Part shown: positions 17,808 through 26,474 of the stretch, one piece after another | How the letters are laid out: every line of letters begins with the position of its first letter | How positions within the stretch are numbered: position 1 is the first letter of the stretch | Assembly (NCBI RefSeq): GCF_900157375.1 | Contig: NZ_LT721901.1 | Span: forward strand, 552,365-616,364 | Reading direction: 5' to 3' | From: Mycobacterium rhizamassiliense | GTDB lineage: Bacteria > Actinomycetota > Actinomycetes > Mycobacteriales > Mycobacteriaceae | Length of the DNA: 64,000 nucleotides | Notes under the pieces: generated by a model | Database searches by the model: none | Told to the model about the DNA's origin: nothing | What the model saw: the letters and a program-made list of their open reading frames with translations, nothing else | Position numbers and translations under genes: made by a program

Positions 17808-18647
17808 GTGGCCCGCATCCGCAAGCTTTTCGCCGCCCTCAGCCGCCGTGGACCGCACCAGGTATTGCGGGGTGACCTGGCCTTCGCGGGCCTGCCCGGC
17901 GTGGTCTACACCCCGGAGGCCGGGCTGAACCTGCCCGGCATCGCGTTCGGTCACGACTGGCTCGCCGGCACCGCCCGCTACTCAGGTCTGCTCGAGCATC
18001 TGGCGTCGTGGGGCATCGTGGCCGGGGCCCCCGAGACCGAGCGGGGCGTGGCTCCGTCGGTGCTCAACCTGGCCTCCGACCTGGGGACCGCCCTGGACAT
18101 CGTGTCGGGCGTGCGCCTCGGGCCCGGCAAGATCAGCGTGCACCCGGCCAAGCTGGGCGCCGTCGGCCACGGCTTCGGGGCCTCGGCCGCCGTGTTCGCC
18201 GCGGCCGGGATGTCGACGCGGCTGGCCTCCGCGGTCGCGCTGTTTCCCACCGTCTCCAGTCCCCCGGCCGAGCAGCCGGCAGCGCCGCTGAAGCTGCCCG
18301 GGTTGATCTTGTCCGCTCCCGGGGACCCCGAAACGTTGAACTCCAACGCGCTGCCACTTTCGGTCGCGTGGAAGACGGCGACGCTGCGCATCGTCGGCAA
18401 GGCCCAGCCCGGGGGACTGGTCGAGGGCCGGCGCCTCACTCAGGCGCTGGGGCTGCCCGGCCCGCACCGCCGCACGCAGCGATCGGTCCGCGCGCTGCTG
18501 ACCGGGTACCTGCTCTACACCCTCGGCGGTGACAAGACCTATCGCGAGTTCGCCGATCCGGCCGCGGATCTGCCGAAGACGAGCAGGCCCGATCCCGAGG
18601 CCGAGCCGATCACTCTAGAAAGCAAGATCGTCGCGCTGCTGAAGTGA
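17808..18647 (+). CDS. Alpha/beta-hydrolase-fold protein lacking the nucleophile serine
   Basis: This 279-residue protein resembles dienelactone-hydrolase-type proteins: FGHDWLAGTARYSGLLEHLA (first strand and oxyanion region) and a nucleophile-elbow position reading GAVGHGFGASAAVFAA. The usual G-x-S-x-G is G-H-G-F-G here, so the catalytic serine is replaced by glycine. A canonical esterase function is unlikely; a binding or scaffold role is possible. The size and location match Rv3438. The start is GTG 17808 (ARIRKLFAALSRRG). No signal peptide. Confidence 0.78.
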   Translation: MARIRKLFAALSRRGPHQVLRGDLAFAGLPGVVYTPEAGLNLPGIAFGHDWLAGTARYSGLLEHLASWGIVAGAPETERGVAPSVLNLASDLGTALDIVSGVRLGPGKISVHPAKLGAVGHGFGASAAVFAAAGMSTRLASAVALFPTVSSPPAEQPAAPLKLPGLILSAPGDPETLNSNALPLSVAWKTATLRIVGKAQPGGLVEGRRLTQALGLPGPHRRTQRSVRALLTGYLLYTLGGDKTYREFADPAADLPKTSRPDPEAEPITLESKIVALLK

Positions 18648-18659
18648 CGCGCGATGGTG

Positions 18660-19313
18660 TCAGGCAATCGACTTGACTCTTGCGGAAATGCGTTCCGCGA
18701 TCTGGGCAGTCATGGCGACACCGTCTCGGCGGCGAAACGACTGAACGTCGATCACCACGTTCTCCACGACGCGGATGTCCGATGCCGCGATGTTGCCCCG
18801 ATATTCTCCGACCTCGTCCGCGGTCGGCACGCTCGACGCCAATTCGGTGGGCGTGGCTGTCGTGAAGACCCTGGGACCGCCCTTCGCTTTGCACGACGCG
18901 GCATACCCCGAATACTTGTCGAAGACTGCCTTCGCGGCCGGGCCGTCAGCGTAAACGGCGACCGTCTGTTGGATGCCGAAATTGCTGGGCCCTCGGCTAT
19001 TAACCAGTCGAAACGCCAAGAACGGCTGCAGTCCGGAATACCAATCCAACTGCCGACACGGATCGGACTGATCGATGTCAAACCAGTGCGGGACGGCCTT
19101 TTCTACCTCTTCGGGCTCGTAATCGATTCCCAGCGCCTGCAAATCGGGGCCCGCCAGCGTCACGGAATCAATTCGCTCGACAGCAACGGGCGCCGCCGAT
19201 GTACTCGCGGCCTTTGACGTCGGACCGGGACCCGCGTTCCCGCACCCCACCACAACGAGCGCGATGCACGTCAAGAGGCACATTCGGATCCATTTATTAG
19301 GGTGGTGCCGCAC
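18660..19313 (-). CDS. Lipoprotein with PknH-like sensor domain
   Basis: The 217-residue protein starts with a signal peptide and lipobox (CLLTCIALVVVGC), so Cys26 would be lipidated and the protein anchored outside the membrane. The rest (TLAGPDLQALGIDYEPEEVE, ADGPAAKAVFDKYSGYAASC, RVVENVVIDVQSFRRRDGVA) resembles the extracytoplasmic sensor domain found at the C-terminus of PknH and in many mycobacterial lipoproteins. Two cysteines (DPCRQL and ASCKAK) fit the conserved disulfide pattern. A GTG at 19311-19313 or the internal Met 10 codons later could be the start. Ligand unknown. Confidence 0.78.
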   Translation of the reverse strand: MRHHPNKWIRMCLLTCIALVVVGCGNAGPGPTSKAASTSAAPVAVERIDSVTLAGPDLQALGIDYEPEEVEKAVPHWFDIDQSDPCRQLDWYSGLQPFLAFRLVNSRGPSNFGIQQTVAVYADGPAAKAVFDKYSGYAASCKAKGGPRVFTTATPTELASSVPTADEVGEYRGNIAASDIRVVENVVIDVQSFRRRDGVAMTAQIAERISARVKSIA

Positions 19314-19417
19314 GCGTGGAGCATAGGTCCGCGCGCCGCCCGAATCACTTCACTCTCCGACATCGGCGGAGCTGCCCTCTCGGGGCCCGTCATTCTCGGC
19401 GTGATTAAGTGACGTTC

Positions 19418-20458
19418 ATGAGAATCGGGATCGCGCTGGACTATTCGAGTGGTTTTCACGAGGCCGTGGACCGCGTCGTCGAACTCGAGAAGGCCGGCAT
19501 CGACATCGCCGTGGTGGCCGAGGCGTACTCCTACGACGCCATCAGCCAGCTCGGGTACCTGGCCGCCAAGACCAGCAGGGTCGAATTGGCCACCGGCGTG
19601 GTTCCCATCTACATCCGCACCCCGTCGCTGCTCGCGATGACCGCCGCGGGCCTGGACTTCGTCTCCGATGGCCGATTCCGCCTGGGCATCGGGACGTCGG
19701 GACCGCAGGTGATGGAGGGTTTCCACGGCGTCGCGTTCGACGCCCCGCTGGGCCGTACCCGCGAGGTCGTGGAGATCTGTCGCAAGGTGTGGCGCCGGGA
19801 GCGCGTCCAATACGACGGCAAGTACTACCAGCTGCCATTGCCCGCGGAGCGCGGAACCGGTTTGGGCAAGCCGCTTCAGCTCATCAATCACCCTGTGCGC
19901 GAACGTATTCCGATCACCATCGCGGCGCTGGGCCCCAAGAACGTCGAACTGACCGCCGAGATCGCCGAGGGTTGGCAGCCGGTCTTCTTCCTCCCCGAGA
20001 AGGCCAACACCGTGTGGGGTGACGCGCTGGCCGCGGGCAAGGCCAAGCGCGATCCCGAGCTCGGCCCGCTGGACCTCATGGTGCACACGTCGCTGGCCGT
20101 CGGTGACGACGTCGAGGAGCGACTGTCCTGGGTCAAGCCGCAGCTGGCCCTCTACCTCGGCGGCATGGGCGCGAAGGGCCGCAACTTCTACCACAACCTG
20201 GCCACGCGTTATGGCTACGGCGAAGTGGCGGACAAGATTCAGGAGTTGTACCTGTCCGGCAACAAGCGCGAGGCCATCGACTTGGTGCCCGACGAGATGG
20301 TGCGCGCCATGTCGTTGGTCGGCCCGCGCGGGTTCATCGCCGAACGCCTCGCGGCGTTCGCCGAGGCCGGCGTCACCACGCTATTGGTGAGCCCGGCGGC
20401 GGCCGACCCCAAGGAAGCCATCCGCTACGTCGAGGACGTGCTCGCGCTGCGGCCCTAG
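19418..20458 (+). CDS. LLM-class F420-dependent oxidoreductase
   Basis: The 346-residue luciferase-like TIM-barrel protein begins MRIGIALDYSSGFHEAVDRV and has VELEKAGIDIAVVAEAYSYD, TSRVELATGVVPIYIRTPSL and RFRLGIGTSGPQVMEGFHG, all typical of F420-dependent reductases and dehydrogenases of mycobacteria. The C-terminus has LVGPRGFIAERLAAFAEAGV. ATG 19418 is chosen; a GTG three codons upstream is the alternative. The substrate is unknown. It ends 3 bp from the convergent Ala/Pro-rich gene. Confidence 0.88.
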   Translation: MRIGIALDYSSGFHEAVDRVVELEKAGIDIAVVAEAYSYDAISQLGYLAAKTSRVELATGVVPIYIRTPSLLAMTAAGLDFVSDGRFRLGIGTSGPQVMEGFHGVAFDAPLGRTREVVEICRKVWRRERVQYDGKYYQLPLPAERGTGLGKPLQLINHPVRERIPITIAALGPKNVELTAEIAEGWQPVFFLPEKANTVWGDALAAGKAKRDPELGPLDLMVHTSLAVGDDVEERLSWVKPQLALYLGGMGAKGRNFYHNLATRYGYGEVADKIQELYLSGNKREAIDLVPDEMVRAMSLVGPRGFIAERLAAFAEAGVTTLLVSPAAADPKEAIRYVEDVLALRP

Positions 20459-20461
20459 CCC

Positions 20462-21856
20462 TCACTGCCCCGCCTGCGGAAGCTGGTCTGCGGCAATCTC
20501 ACACGGCGTTGCACCGTCGGTCGGGCCGGGCTCGCTCGCCGGTGGCACCGGCGCGCCTGCGGGTTCAGGGGCGGTCGCGGGCGGTGGACCGTCACCCGGC
20601 AGCGGCGGCGCGTCCGCGGGCGGTGATCCGTCGACCGGTCGAACCTCTTGCGCGTCTTCGGGTTTGACTGCTTCGTCATCTTTCTCAGGATCGGCGTCCT
20701 TCTCGTCGGCGTCTGCCTTGTCGTCGACCGGATGGAAGGGATCGTCGTCGGAGTCGTCCTCGTCGAAGGGATCCTTGTCGTCCAGCGAATCGTCGAGCGT
20801 CGACGGATCGCCCAGTTGGTCGCCGCCCGACCCCAGTAGGCCAGACATCGCATCGACAATTCGGCTGGCGAGCCCTCCGAGTCCGCCGAGCCCGCCCGAT
20901 CCGGAACCCATATCGCCGAGACCCCCCAGGCCTCCCAAACCTGCGGCGTCGGCGGGTAGGGCCGAGGCCTCGTCCAACGCGGAGCCCAGATCCGGCACTG
21001 CCGCCGCAGGCGGCACGGGAGCAGCATCCGGTGCGGGAACTGCGGGAAGGGCGGAGACCATCGGGGGTTGTGCCGCAACAGGTTCCGTCACGGCGCTGGG
21101 TACGGTCGCCGAGGGCAACTCGGGCGCATTCGGCGGCACGGGCTGCAACGCCGGCAATCCGGGTTCGATGTTGCCCGGAGAATCGAAGTACACCGCGGGG
21201 ACGGCGGCCATCCTGTTGATGACCATGTCGTAGGCTGCCGTGCAGCCGGCCAGCGAAGAGCGCATCGAAGCCAGCCAGTCGTTGCGAATGTCGTTGTCCA
21301 CGTACGGCATCACCTGCTGGCCGACGACCTGCTCAGCCGTCGAACGCTCCCCCGCCCCGCCGGTGACCACGGCTGCGGCGGCCAGCCAGGCGTCCCGCTG
21401 CAGCTGCGAACGGTCGTCAATTGCTATGGCGGACGAGACCTTTGAGTCGAGCAGATACCACAGATTGTCGCGCAGCGACTCGCACCGCTGGGCCGCCGCG
21501 CGCACTTCGGTGACCACCATGTTCGCCGCATCGCCGTGCCGTTGCAGGAACCGGCCCGCGGCTTCACCTGCGGGCCCGGTCCACGCCGCCGCCAGCTCGG
21601 CGGCCTGGGCGCGTTGCATTCGCAGGCCTTCCAGAATCGCGTCGCCGGCGGCACGCAGCTCGGTGCAGTCGTGGTCCAGCGCGCGAAGGTCCAGGCCGTC
21701 TTCGCTGTCGAACTGGTCGCGGACCTGCGACGGGCGCGACGTGAGATCCGGCTGTTGGTACCCGAGCGCCTGGCAGGCCCGCACGTAGGCCTGGGTGTGC
21801 TCGACGGCGATCCGCCCCTCGGCGAGACGCTCGGCGACATCCAACCTGTCGGCCAC
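20462..21856 (-). CDS. Ala/Pro/Asp-rich protein with WXG-like N-terminal helical domain (putative T7SS substrate)
   Basis: This 464-residue protein is in the position and size of Rv3439c. The N-terminal 200 residues are predicted helical and include LAAAWTGPAGEAAGRFLQRH, a W-x-G turn like that of WXG100 and PPE partners. A Pro/Ala-rich linker follows, then a Gly-Leu repeat region (LGGLGGLGDMGSGSGGLGGL), then a strongly acidic stretch (DDKDPFDEDDSDDDPF) and a Pro-rich tail. No signal peptide. The GTG start (21854-21856) lies 2 bp after the stop of the EspC-like gene, so the two are coupled. By analogy with EspC/EspA or PE/PPE pairs it may be co-secreted by a type VII system; this is inference. 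Confidence 0.72.
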   Translation of the reverse strand: MADRLDVAERLAEGRIAVEHTQAYVRACQALGYQQPDLTSRPSQVRDQFDSEDGLDLRALDHDCTELRAAGDAILEGLRMQRAQAAELAAAWTGPAGEAAGRFLQRHGDAANMVVTEVRAAAQRCESLRDNLWYLLDSKVSSAIAIDDRSQLQRDAWLAAAAVVTGGAGERSTAEQVVGQQVMPYVDNDIRNDWLASMRSSLAGCTAAYDMVINRMAAVPAVYFDSPGNIEPGLPALQPVPPNAPELPSATVPSAVTEPVAAQPPMVSALPAVPAPDAAPVPPAAAVPDLGSALDEASALPADAAGLGGLGGLGDMGSGSGGLGGLGGLASRIVDAMSGLLGSGGDQLGDPSTLDDSLDDKDPFDEDDSDDDPFHPVDDKADADEKDADPEKDDEAVKPEDAQEVRPVDGSPPADAPPLPGDGPPPATAPEPAGAPVPPASEPGPTDGATPCEIAADQLPQAGQ

Positions 21857-21858
21857 GA

Positions 21859-22188
21859 TCAGGCAATCCGCGCGGCGGCGTACATGTCGGCATCGGCGTA
21901 GCGATCCGCGCCCGCCCGTAGCGTCTCGGCGATTTCGATTGTTGCCCTTGACCATTGCGTCAGCTGCGTCGCGAGTCGCTCCAGTTCACCGCGCAGGGCA
22001 TCGCCCCGCGCCGTGTACGCCCGGCCGGCGCTGGCGCCGCTGAATGCGAAGCCTGCCAGGTGGTCAGCTACGGCGCCGTTGATCACGTCGGCGGACGCAC
22101 TCAACTGATCGGCGACTCTATGGACCGCCGCGACGTCGACCCCGGTGGCAGCGAAAGTAATGGGTCGTCCTCGACTATCGAATCTCAT
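21859..22188 (-). CDS. EspC-like (DUF2580-type) ESX-associated small protein
   Basis: The 109-residue all-helical protein contains VHRVADQLSASADVINGAVA, then FAFSGASAGRAYTARGDAL and LERLATQLTQWSRATIEIAE, the pattern of the EspC/DUF2580 family of ESX-1-related proteins. The C-terminus has the type VII export motif YxxxD (Tyr97-Asp101, in RYADADMYAAARIA). It is in the position and size of Rv3440c. The larger partner gene starts 2 bp downstream. Likely a secreted heterodimer subunit; which ESX system exports it is not visible here, although ESX-4 lies 3.6 kb away. Confidence 0.72.
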   Translation of the reverse strand: MRFDSRGRPITFAATGVDVAAVHRVADQLSASADVINGAVADHLAGFAFSGASAGRAYTARGDALRGELERLATQLTQWSRATIEIAETLRAGADRYADADMYAAARIA

Positions 22189-22235
22189 GCCTAATCCGAC
22201 GCCGAACCTCGCCTCGGGGTTCCAGTGGTCCAGGA

Positions 22236-23573
22236 TTAGCGCTGATCGCTCACCGCATCGGCAACCTGAGTGGCCACCCGCTGGGCGATGTCCTCCTCGG
22301 GCGCTTCGACCATGACACGGATCATCGGCTCAGTTCCGGAGGGGCGCAACAGGATTCGACCGGTATCGCCCAATTCGGCTTCGGCCTGGTTGACGGCGGT
22401 CTGCACCGAGGGCGCGGCGGCCGCGGTGGCCTTGTCGGCGACCTCGACGTTGATCAGCACCTGCGGCATCGGCCGCATCTTCGAGGCGAGGTCAGCCAAG
22501 CGCGAACCGGTCTGCACCATGCGCGTCATCAGGCGCAGCCCGGTGACGATGCCGTCGCCGGTGGAGCCCAGCGCGGGCATCACGATGTGGCCGGATTGCT
22601 CACCGCCCAAACTGAATTCGCCCGCGCGCAGTTCTTCGAGGACGTAGCGGTCGCCGACACCGGTCGTGCGGACCTCGACGCCGGCCTCGCGCATGGCCAG
22701 GTGCAGCCCGAGGTTGCTCATCACCGTGGTCACCACGGTGTTGGCGTTGAGCTCGCCGGCCTCCTGCATCGCCAGCGCGAGCACGACCAGGATCGCGTCG
22801 CCGTCGACGAGCTCGCCCTCGGCGTCAAGGGCCAAGCATCGGTCGGCGTCGCCGTCGTGCGCCAGGCCCAGGTCGGCGCGATGCGTCAGCACCGCCTCGC
22901 GCAGCGAATCCAGGTGGGTGGAGCCGCAGTTGTCATTGATGTTGAGCCCGTTGGGTTCGGCGTTGATCTCGATGACCCGGGCCCCGGCCGCGCGGTAGGC
23001 GCGCGGTGCCGCCGCGGAGGCCGCGCCGTGCGCGCAGTCGACGACGACGGTCAGGCCGTCGAGCCGCAGGGTGCTGGCCTTGCCGACGTGGCGCAGGTAG
23101 CGGTCGGCGGCGTCCTCGGCGTCGATGACGCGACCGATCGCCGCGCCGACCGGACGCAGGCCGGGTCCGGCGGCGACGAGTTCTTCGATCCGGTCCTCGG
23201 TGCCGTCGTCCAGCTTGTGGCCGCCGGGACCGAAGATCTTGATGCCGTTGTCGGGCATCGGGTTGTGTGATGCCGAGATCATCACGCCGAAGTCGGCGTC
23301 GTAGGCGCCGGTCAGGTAGGCCACGGCCGGGGTCGGCAGGATGCCCACTCGCAGCGCGTCGACCCCCTGGCTGGCCAGGCCGGCGATGACGGCGGCCTCC
23401 AGCATTTCGCCGCTGGCCCGCGGGTCGCGGCCGATGACGGCGACGTGCCGGCCCGGCTTATCCGGGCTGGCCAGGTGCTGTGCGGCCGCGGCCGCGAGCG
23501 CTAACGCCAGGTCGGCGGTCAGCTCGCGATTGGCGACCCCACGGACACCGTCGGTGCCGAATAGTCGACCCAT
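22236..23573 (-). CDS. glmM: Phosphoglucosamine mutase
   Basis: The 445-residue enzyme converts GlcN-6-P to GlcN-1-P. It begins [20 protein letters not shown], has the phosphoserine loop [18 protein letters not shown] (about residue 100), the Mg-binding loop [11 protein letters not shown], the sugar-binding loop [11 protein letters not shown] and the C-terminal phosphate-binding [12 protein letters not shown]. Together with glmS it supplies UDP-GlcNAc. ATG 23571-23573 gives the family N-terminus. A hairpin just upstream separates it from rpsI. Confidence 0.97.
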   Translation of the reverse strand: MGRLFGTDGVRGVANRELTADLALALAAAAAQHLASPDKPGRHVAVIGRDPRASGEMLEAAVIAGLASQGVDALRVGILPTPAVAYLTGAYDADFGVMISASHNPMPDNGIKIFGPGGHKLDDGTEDRIEELVAAGPGLRPVGAAIGRVIDAEDAADRYLRHVGKASTLRLDGLTVVVDCAHGAASAAAPRAYRAAGARVIEINAEPNGLNINDNCGSTHLDSLREAVLTHRADLGLAHDGDADRCLALDAEGELVDGDAILVVLALAMQEAGELNANTVVTTVMSNLGLHLAMREAGVEVRTTGVGDRYVLEELRAGEFSLGGEQSGHIVMPALGSTGDGIVTGLRLMTRMVQTGSRLADLASKMRPMPQVLINVEVADKATAAAAPSVQTAVNQAEAELGDTGRILLRPSGTEPMIRVMVEAPEEDIAQRVATQVADAVSDQR

Positions 23574-23666
23574 GCGGACAAACCTCTCACAGTTGACGGT
23601 CCTCGACCTAACCTGCCCGTTTCCTTTTTGACCGAAACCGCCCCATTTAGTGCGCAGACACGCCGA

Positions 23667-23702
23667 CAACAGTGCACGCGAGACCAGCTCGCGGCACTGT
23701 TG
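23667..23702 (-). terminator. Hairpin terminator downstream of rplM-rpsI
   Basis: CAACAGTGC (23667-23675) pairs with GCACTGTTG (23694-23702), and inside it CGCGAG (23677-23682) pairs with CTCGCG (23688-23693), leaving a 5-nt loop and one bulged A. It lies 21 bp past the rpsI stop and before glmM, so it probably ends the ribosomal transcript. No U-tract. Confidence 0.7.
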
Positions 23703-23723
23703 CGGCCAGAAAGTGATCGCTGA

Positions 23724-24248
23724 TCAGCGCTTGCTGTACTGAGGCGCCTTACGAGCCTTCTTCAGGCCGTACTTCTTGCGCTCGACAGCACGCGGATCAC
23801 GGGTGAGGAAGCCGGCCTTCTTCAGCGCGGGCCGGTCGTCTGGGAAGGCCACGATCAGCGCCCGGGCGATGCCCAGGCGTAGCGCGCCGGCCTGGCCCGA
23901 GGGGCCACCGCCGTGCAGGAGAGCAAAGATATCGAAGTTCTCCACCCGGTCGACGGTCACCAACGCGGCCTTGATGAGCTGCTGGTGCACCTTGTTGGGG
24001 AAGTAAGCCTCCAAGCTGCGGCCGTTGAGGTCGAACTTGCCGGTGCCGGGCACCAGGCGCACCCGCACCACGGCCTCCTTGCGGCGGCCGACGGTCTGGA
24101 TCGGGCGCTCGAATACGAACTCCTCGACGGGCTTGGCCGCCGGCTCGCTCTCGACGGGGGTCTCGACGACTGGGGTCTCGGCGGGGGTTTCGACAGGGGT
24201 CTCGACGACCTCGGTCACCTCGGTTGTTGCCTCGGTTGTTTCGGTCAC
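23724..24248 (-). CDS. rpsI: 30S ribosomal protein uS9
   Basis: The 174-residue protein has a normal S9 body (about residues 50-174): [40 protein letters not shown] and the basic C-terminus [17 protein letters not shown]. The first 45 residues form an acidic extension with imperfect VETP repeats, as in other mycobacterial S9 proteins. The GTG start overlaps the rplM stop by four bases (GTGA), so it is translationally coupled. Confidence 0.97.
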   Translation of the reverse strand: MTETTEATTEVTEVVETPVETPAETPVVETPVESEPAAKPVEEFVFERPIQTVGRRKEAVVRVRLVPGTGKFDLNGRSLEAYFPNKVHQQLIKAALVTVDRVENFDIFALLHGGGPSGQAGALRLGIARALIVAFPDDRPALKKAGFLTRDPRAVERKKYGLKKARKAPQYSKR

Positions 24249-24688
24249 TGGGCCACCTGCTTGATCTCGAAAAGAACCGGCTTCTGCGCGGCGTGGGGGT
24301 GCTCTGGTCCGGCGTAGACGTGGAGCTTGCGCTCGATCTGACGGCTGAGCTTGTTGTGCGGAAGCATGCCGACGATGGCCTTTTCGACCACCCGGTCGGG
24401 GTGCTTCTCCATCAGCTCGCCGATGCTGCGCTTGCGCAGACCGCCGGGATACCCCGAGTGGCTGTAGGCAATCTTGTTCTTCAGCTTGTCGCCGCTGATG
24501 GCGACCTTGTCGGCGTTGATGACGATGACGAAATCGCCGCCATCGACATTGGGAGCGAACGTCGGCTTGTGCTTACCGCGCAACAGAGTGGCTGCTGCAA
24601 CGGCAAGGCGGCCAAGCACCACGTCCGTGGCGTCGATGACGTACCACGACCGCGTGGTGTCACCCGCCTTGGGCGCATAGGTGGGCAC
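24245..24688 (-). CDS. rplM: 50S ribosomal protein uL13
   Basis: The 147-residue protein starts at GTG 24686-24688 ([20 protein letters not shown]), giving the exact mycobacterial L13 length; longer upstream reading is not supported. Motifs include [32 protein letters not shown] and the [13 protein letters not shown]-terminal block. It is the first gene of the rplM-rpsI pair. Confidence 0.97.
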   Translation of the reverse strand: MPTYAPKAGDTTRSWYVIDATDVVLGRLAVAAATLLRGKHKPTFAPNVDGGDFVIVINADKVAISGDKLKNKIAYSHSGYPGGLRKRSIGELMEKHPDRVVEKAIVGMLPHNKLSRQIERKLHVYAGPEHPHAAQKPVLFEIKQVAQ

Positions 24689-24950
24689 AGCGCTTACCAC
24701 TTTCTCTAACGAGCCGTTTGACTCGGGTTGGATCCCGGTGCTAGCCGGGGGCCGGTCAGCGTGAGCGGTGGGGCTGGTCTCGGCGACCGACATTGACCCG
24801 AGGCCCCGGCGTACCGCACGCCAACGGAGCAGCATACCGATGGACATCCCCGCAGGTCAAAACGCGTTAATCGGGCGCGCACCAGCAGCCCAATTTCCAG
24901 CGCTCACGCCAGAAGCGGCGAAGTAGCTCTGGTCCTACCCTCGGACGGCG
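24689..24950. promoter_or_regulatory. Upstream region of rplM-rpsI
   Basis: This 262-bp gap between a small hypothetical gene and rplM should hold the rplM-rpsI promoter and leader. I see no clear terminator, repeat or RNA gene in it. Confidence 0.35.
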
Positions 24951-25148
24951 TTAATCGTCGCCGAAGTGCTGGCGATCCCGTTGTGTCGACACGATGCGCT
25001 CGGCAAGGCCTGCAGACCCAAGGTTCAGCATTTCCTCGGCCCAGTTGACCTCGTCCCGAGACGACTTCGGGTCATCTACGACGTCGCGCAACATCGTCTG
25101 GACCGCCCGGACGTCACCGGCGAGCTCACGGGTATAGGTCGGTCGCAT
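24951..25148 (-). CDS. Small hypothetical protein (65 aa)
   Basis: The 65-residue acidic soluble protein (MRPTYTRELAGDVRAVQTML, ending QRDRQHFGDD) has a good ribosome-binding site (GAGGGAGAA) before its ATG. It is not recognised. It lies 27 bp downstream of another unrecognised small gene, on the same strand, in a stretch of lower GC between rplM and esxT, two genes that I recall as adjacent in M. tuberculosis. It may be an insertion or the remains of one. Confidence in coding is moderate. Confidence 0.55.
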   Translation of the reverse strand: MRPTYTRELAGDVRAVQTMLRDVVDDPKSSRDEVNWAEEMLNLGSAGLAERIVSTQRDRQHFGDD

Positions 25149-25175
25149 GCTTCATTCTCCCTCGAAGCCCAATAT

Positions 25176-25574
25176 CTATCGAGTCTGATCCTTTGGCACA
25201 CCCTCTCCTAGGAAATCGCCGATCTTGTCATTTCTGTATGCCCTAATGAGAGCCGTTAGCAACTCGTCTCCTAAGTCGTCGGCACGGGTACGGATTGCCC
25301 TCAACATCGCCGCTGTCTGTAGCGAGGTGAGGACAGATGACTTTTCGACAATGTGGCGGCCAGTCGGGGCTGTTGACCTGTCGACAACCCACTCAAATCG
25401 CTTCTGCACACTCTCTAAGTCGTGTTTGAGTCTTTCTTCTTCTCGCGTCGCGCTGACTTGGCGAGCTGCTAGAACTGCTGCGGAGACGGCAGCTACGCCG
25501 GCGAAGCCCGCCGACACGACAAACCTCCGACCGAGTGCCCCAGCGAGTTCCACGCATAGTTCGTGGACTCCCAA
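25176..25574 (-). CDS. Small membrane-anchored coiled-coil protein, hypothetical
   Basis: The 132-residue frame has an N-terminal hydrophobic segment (FVVSAGFAGVAAVSAAVLAA, about residues 18-38) followed by a charged helical stretch that could form a coiled coil (REEERLKHDLESVQKRFEWV) and a C-terminal soluble helical region. No family recognised. The start is uncertain: TTG at 25572-25574, or a later GTG. It appears to form a two-gene unit with the 65-residue gene and has lower GC than its neighbours. Confidence 0.5.
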   Translation of the reverse strand: MGVHELCVELAGALGRRFVVSAGFAGVAAVSAAVLAARQVSATREEERLKHDLESVQKRFEWVVDRSTAPTGRHIVEKSSVLTSLQTAAMLRAIRTRADDLGDELLTALIRAYRNDKIGDFLGEGVPKDQTR

Positions 25575-25702
25575 GCCATCAAGGTCGCCACCCGGGCACC
25601 CTCCGATCGACTGCTGCAGTGTTCCGCTGGGCCAGCCAAATTTTCACGGCAGATGACCAACCGTGTAGCTCGACGGAGGGCATGCGGTCGCCCCCCAAAT
25701 GA

Positions 25703-25746
25703 CTGTGTTGGCCCCGGCGGCTCTCCTTCCGCCGGGACCAACACAG
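25703..25746 (-). terminator. Strong hairpin downstream of the ESX-4 esxT gene
   Basis: CTGTGTTGGCCCCGGCGG (25703-25720) pairs with CCGCCGGGACCAACACAG (25729-25746) across 18 bp with one G-U/mismatch position and an 8-nt loop. It starts 17 bp past the esxT stop and probably terminates the eccC4-to-esxT transcript. No U-tract. Confidence 0.85.
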
Positions 25747-25762
25747 AGCCTGTTATCGATGG

Positions 25763-26059
25763 CTACCGCGTCCACACGCCGGCCGCTTGCCGGTCAGCGT
25801 TCGCCACCTCTTCCGCCCCGTCACGGACCGCGTTGCCGAGGTCAATCAGAATCTCGTTCAGTGCAGTCGCCGCCTGGTTCCACTTCAGTTGCTCGACGTG
25901 ATAGGCAACCGCGGCTTCGCGAGTCCAAAACTGTTGCAGCGGCGCGATTTGTGAGCGCAGCTCGTCCAGCGCGGCGTTGAAGCGGGCCGACGTGGTGTGA
26001 ATCTCCTGGCGTACCGAGTATTCGATTTCGCCAAAGTTGTATGCCAGCACCGGATCCAC
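25763..26059 (-). CDS. esxT: ESX-4 WXG100-family protein EsxT
   Basis: The 98-residue helical-hairpin protein (DPVLAYNFGEIEYSVRQEIH, then LRSQIAPLQQFWTREAAVAY) closely follows mycobacterial EsxT. The hairpin turn reads W-T-R rather than W-x-G. It pairs with EsxU, 15 bp upstream, as the presumed secreted heterodimer of ESX-4. The start is GTG 26057-26059. It is the last gene of the ESX-4 minus-strand operon before a strong terminator. Confidence 0.93.
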   Translation of the reverse strand: MDPVLAYNFGEIEYSVRQEIHTTSARFNAALDELRSQIAPLQQFWTREAAVAYHVEQLKWNQAATALNEILIDLGNAVRDGAEEVANADRQAAGVWTR

Positions 26060-26074
26060 AGAATCTCCTTTCGG

Positions 26075-26401
26075 TCACAGGTGGCCGCCGGCGGCGGCGA
26101 TGTGGTGCGCGTGGTTCTGACCGGCCTCTTGCAGCGTGGCCTCGTTCTGCCGGATGGTTTCCGCGATCGCGCCCAGGACGCGGTATAGCCTCATCGACTC
26201 GGCGTTCCATCGGTCGACCACGTCTTTGAACCGTTCGGCGGCGAGCCCACCCCACACCGACGACGGCACGCTGCTCATACGGCCGATGAAAGCCTGCAGC
26301 ATCGCGCGGATTTCTTCGTTACGGATGTCCGTCGTACCTGCGACCGAACGCATCAGATCAAAGTCGGTACTCAGCGTGTCCGCGTTTACCGGTGTGCTCA
26401 C
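26075..26401 (-). CDS. esxU: ESX-4 WXG100-family protein EsxU
   Basis: The 108-residue WXG100-type protein contains [20 protein letters not shown], and the turn [14 protein letters not shown] carries the W-x-G motif. The C-terminal helix ends with the His-rich [12 protein letters not shown]. The start GTG (26399-26401) is preceded by GGAAGGAG. It is the partner of EsxT in ESX-4. Confidence 0.93.
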   Translation of the reverse strand: MSTPVNADTLSTDFDLMRSVAGTTDIRNEEIRAMLQAFIGRMSSVPSSVWGGLAAERFKDVVDRWNAESMRLYRVLGAIAETIRQNEATLQEAGQNHAHHIAAAGGHL

Positions 26402-26474
26402 CCAATCTCCTTCCGAACTGATACCTAGTTCGACTGCGCCGACCCGGGTTAGGTTCCATCCAATTTTCGAAAGC

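Noticed and set aside
24689..24847. 53-residue N-terminal extension of uL13
   Set aside because: L13 starts at the GTG at 24688 with the exact family length; the extension is not ribosomal in character.
25493..25744. 83-codon minus-strand frame between esxT and the 132-residue hypothetical gene
   Set aside because: It runs through the strong hairpin at 25703-25746 and shows no motif; more likely non-coding.
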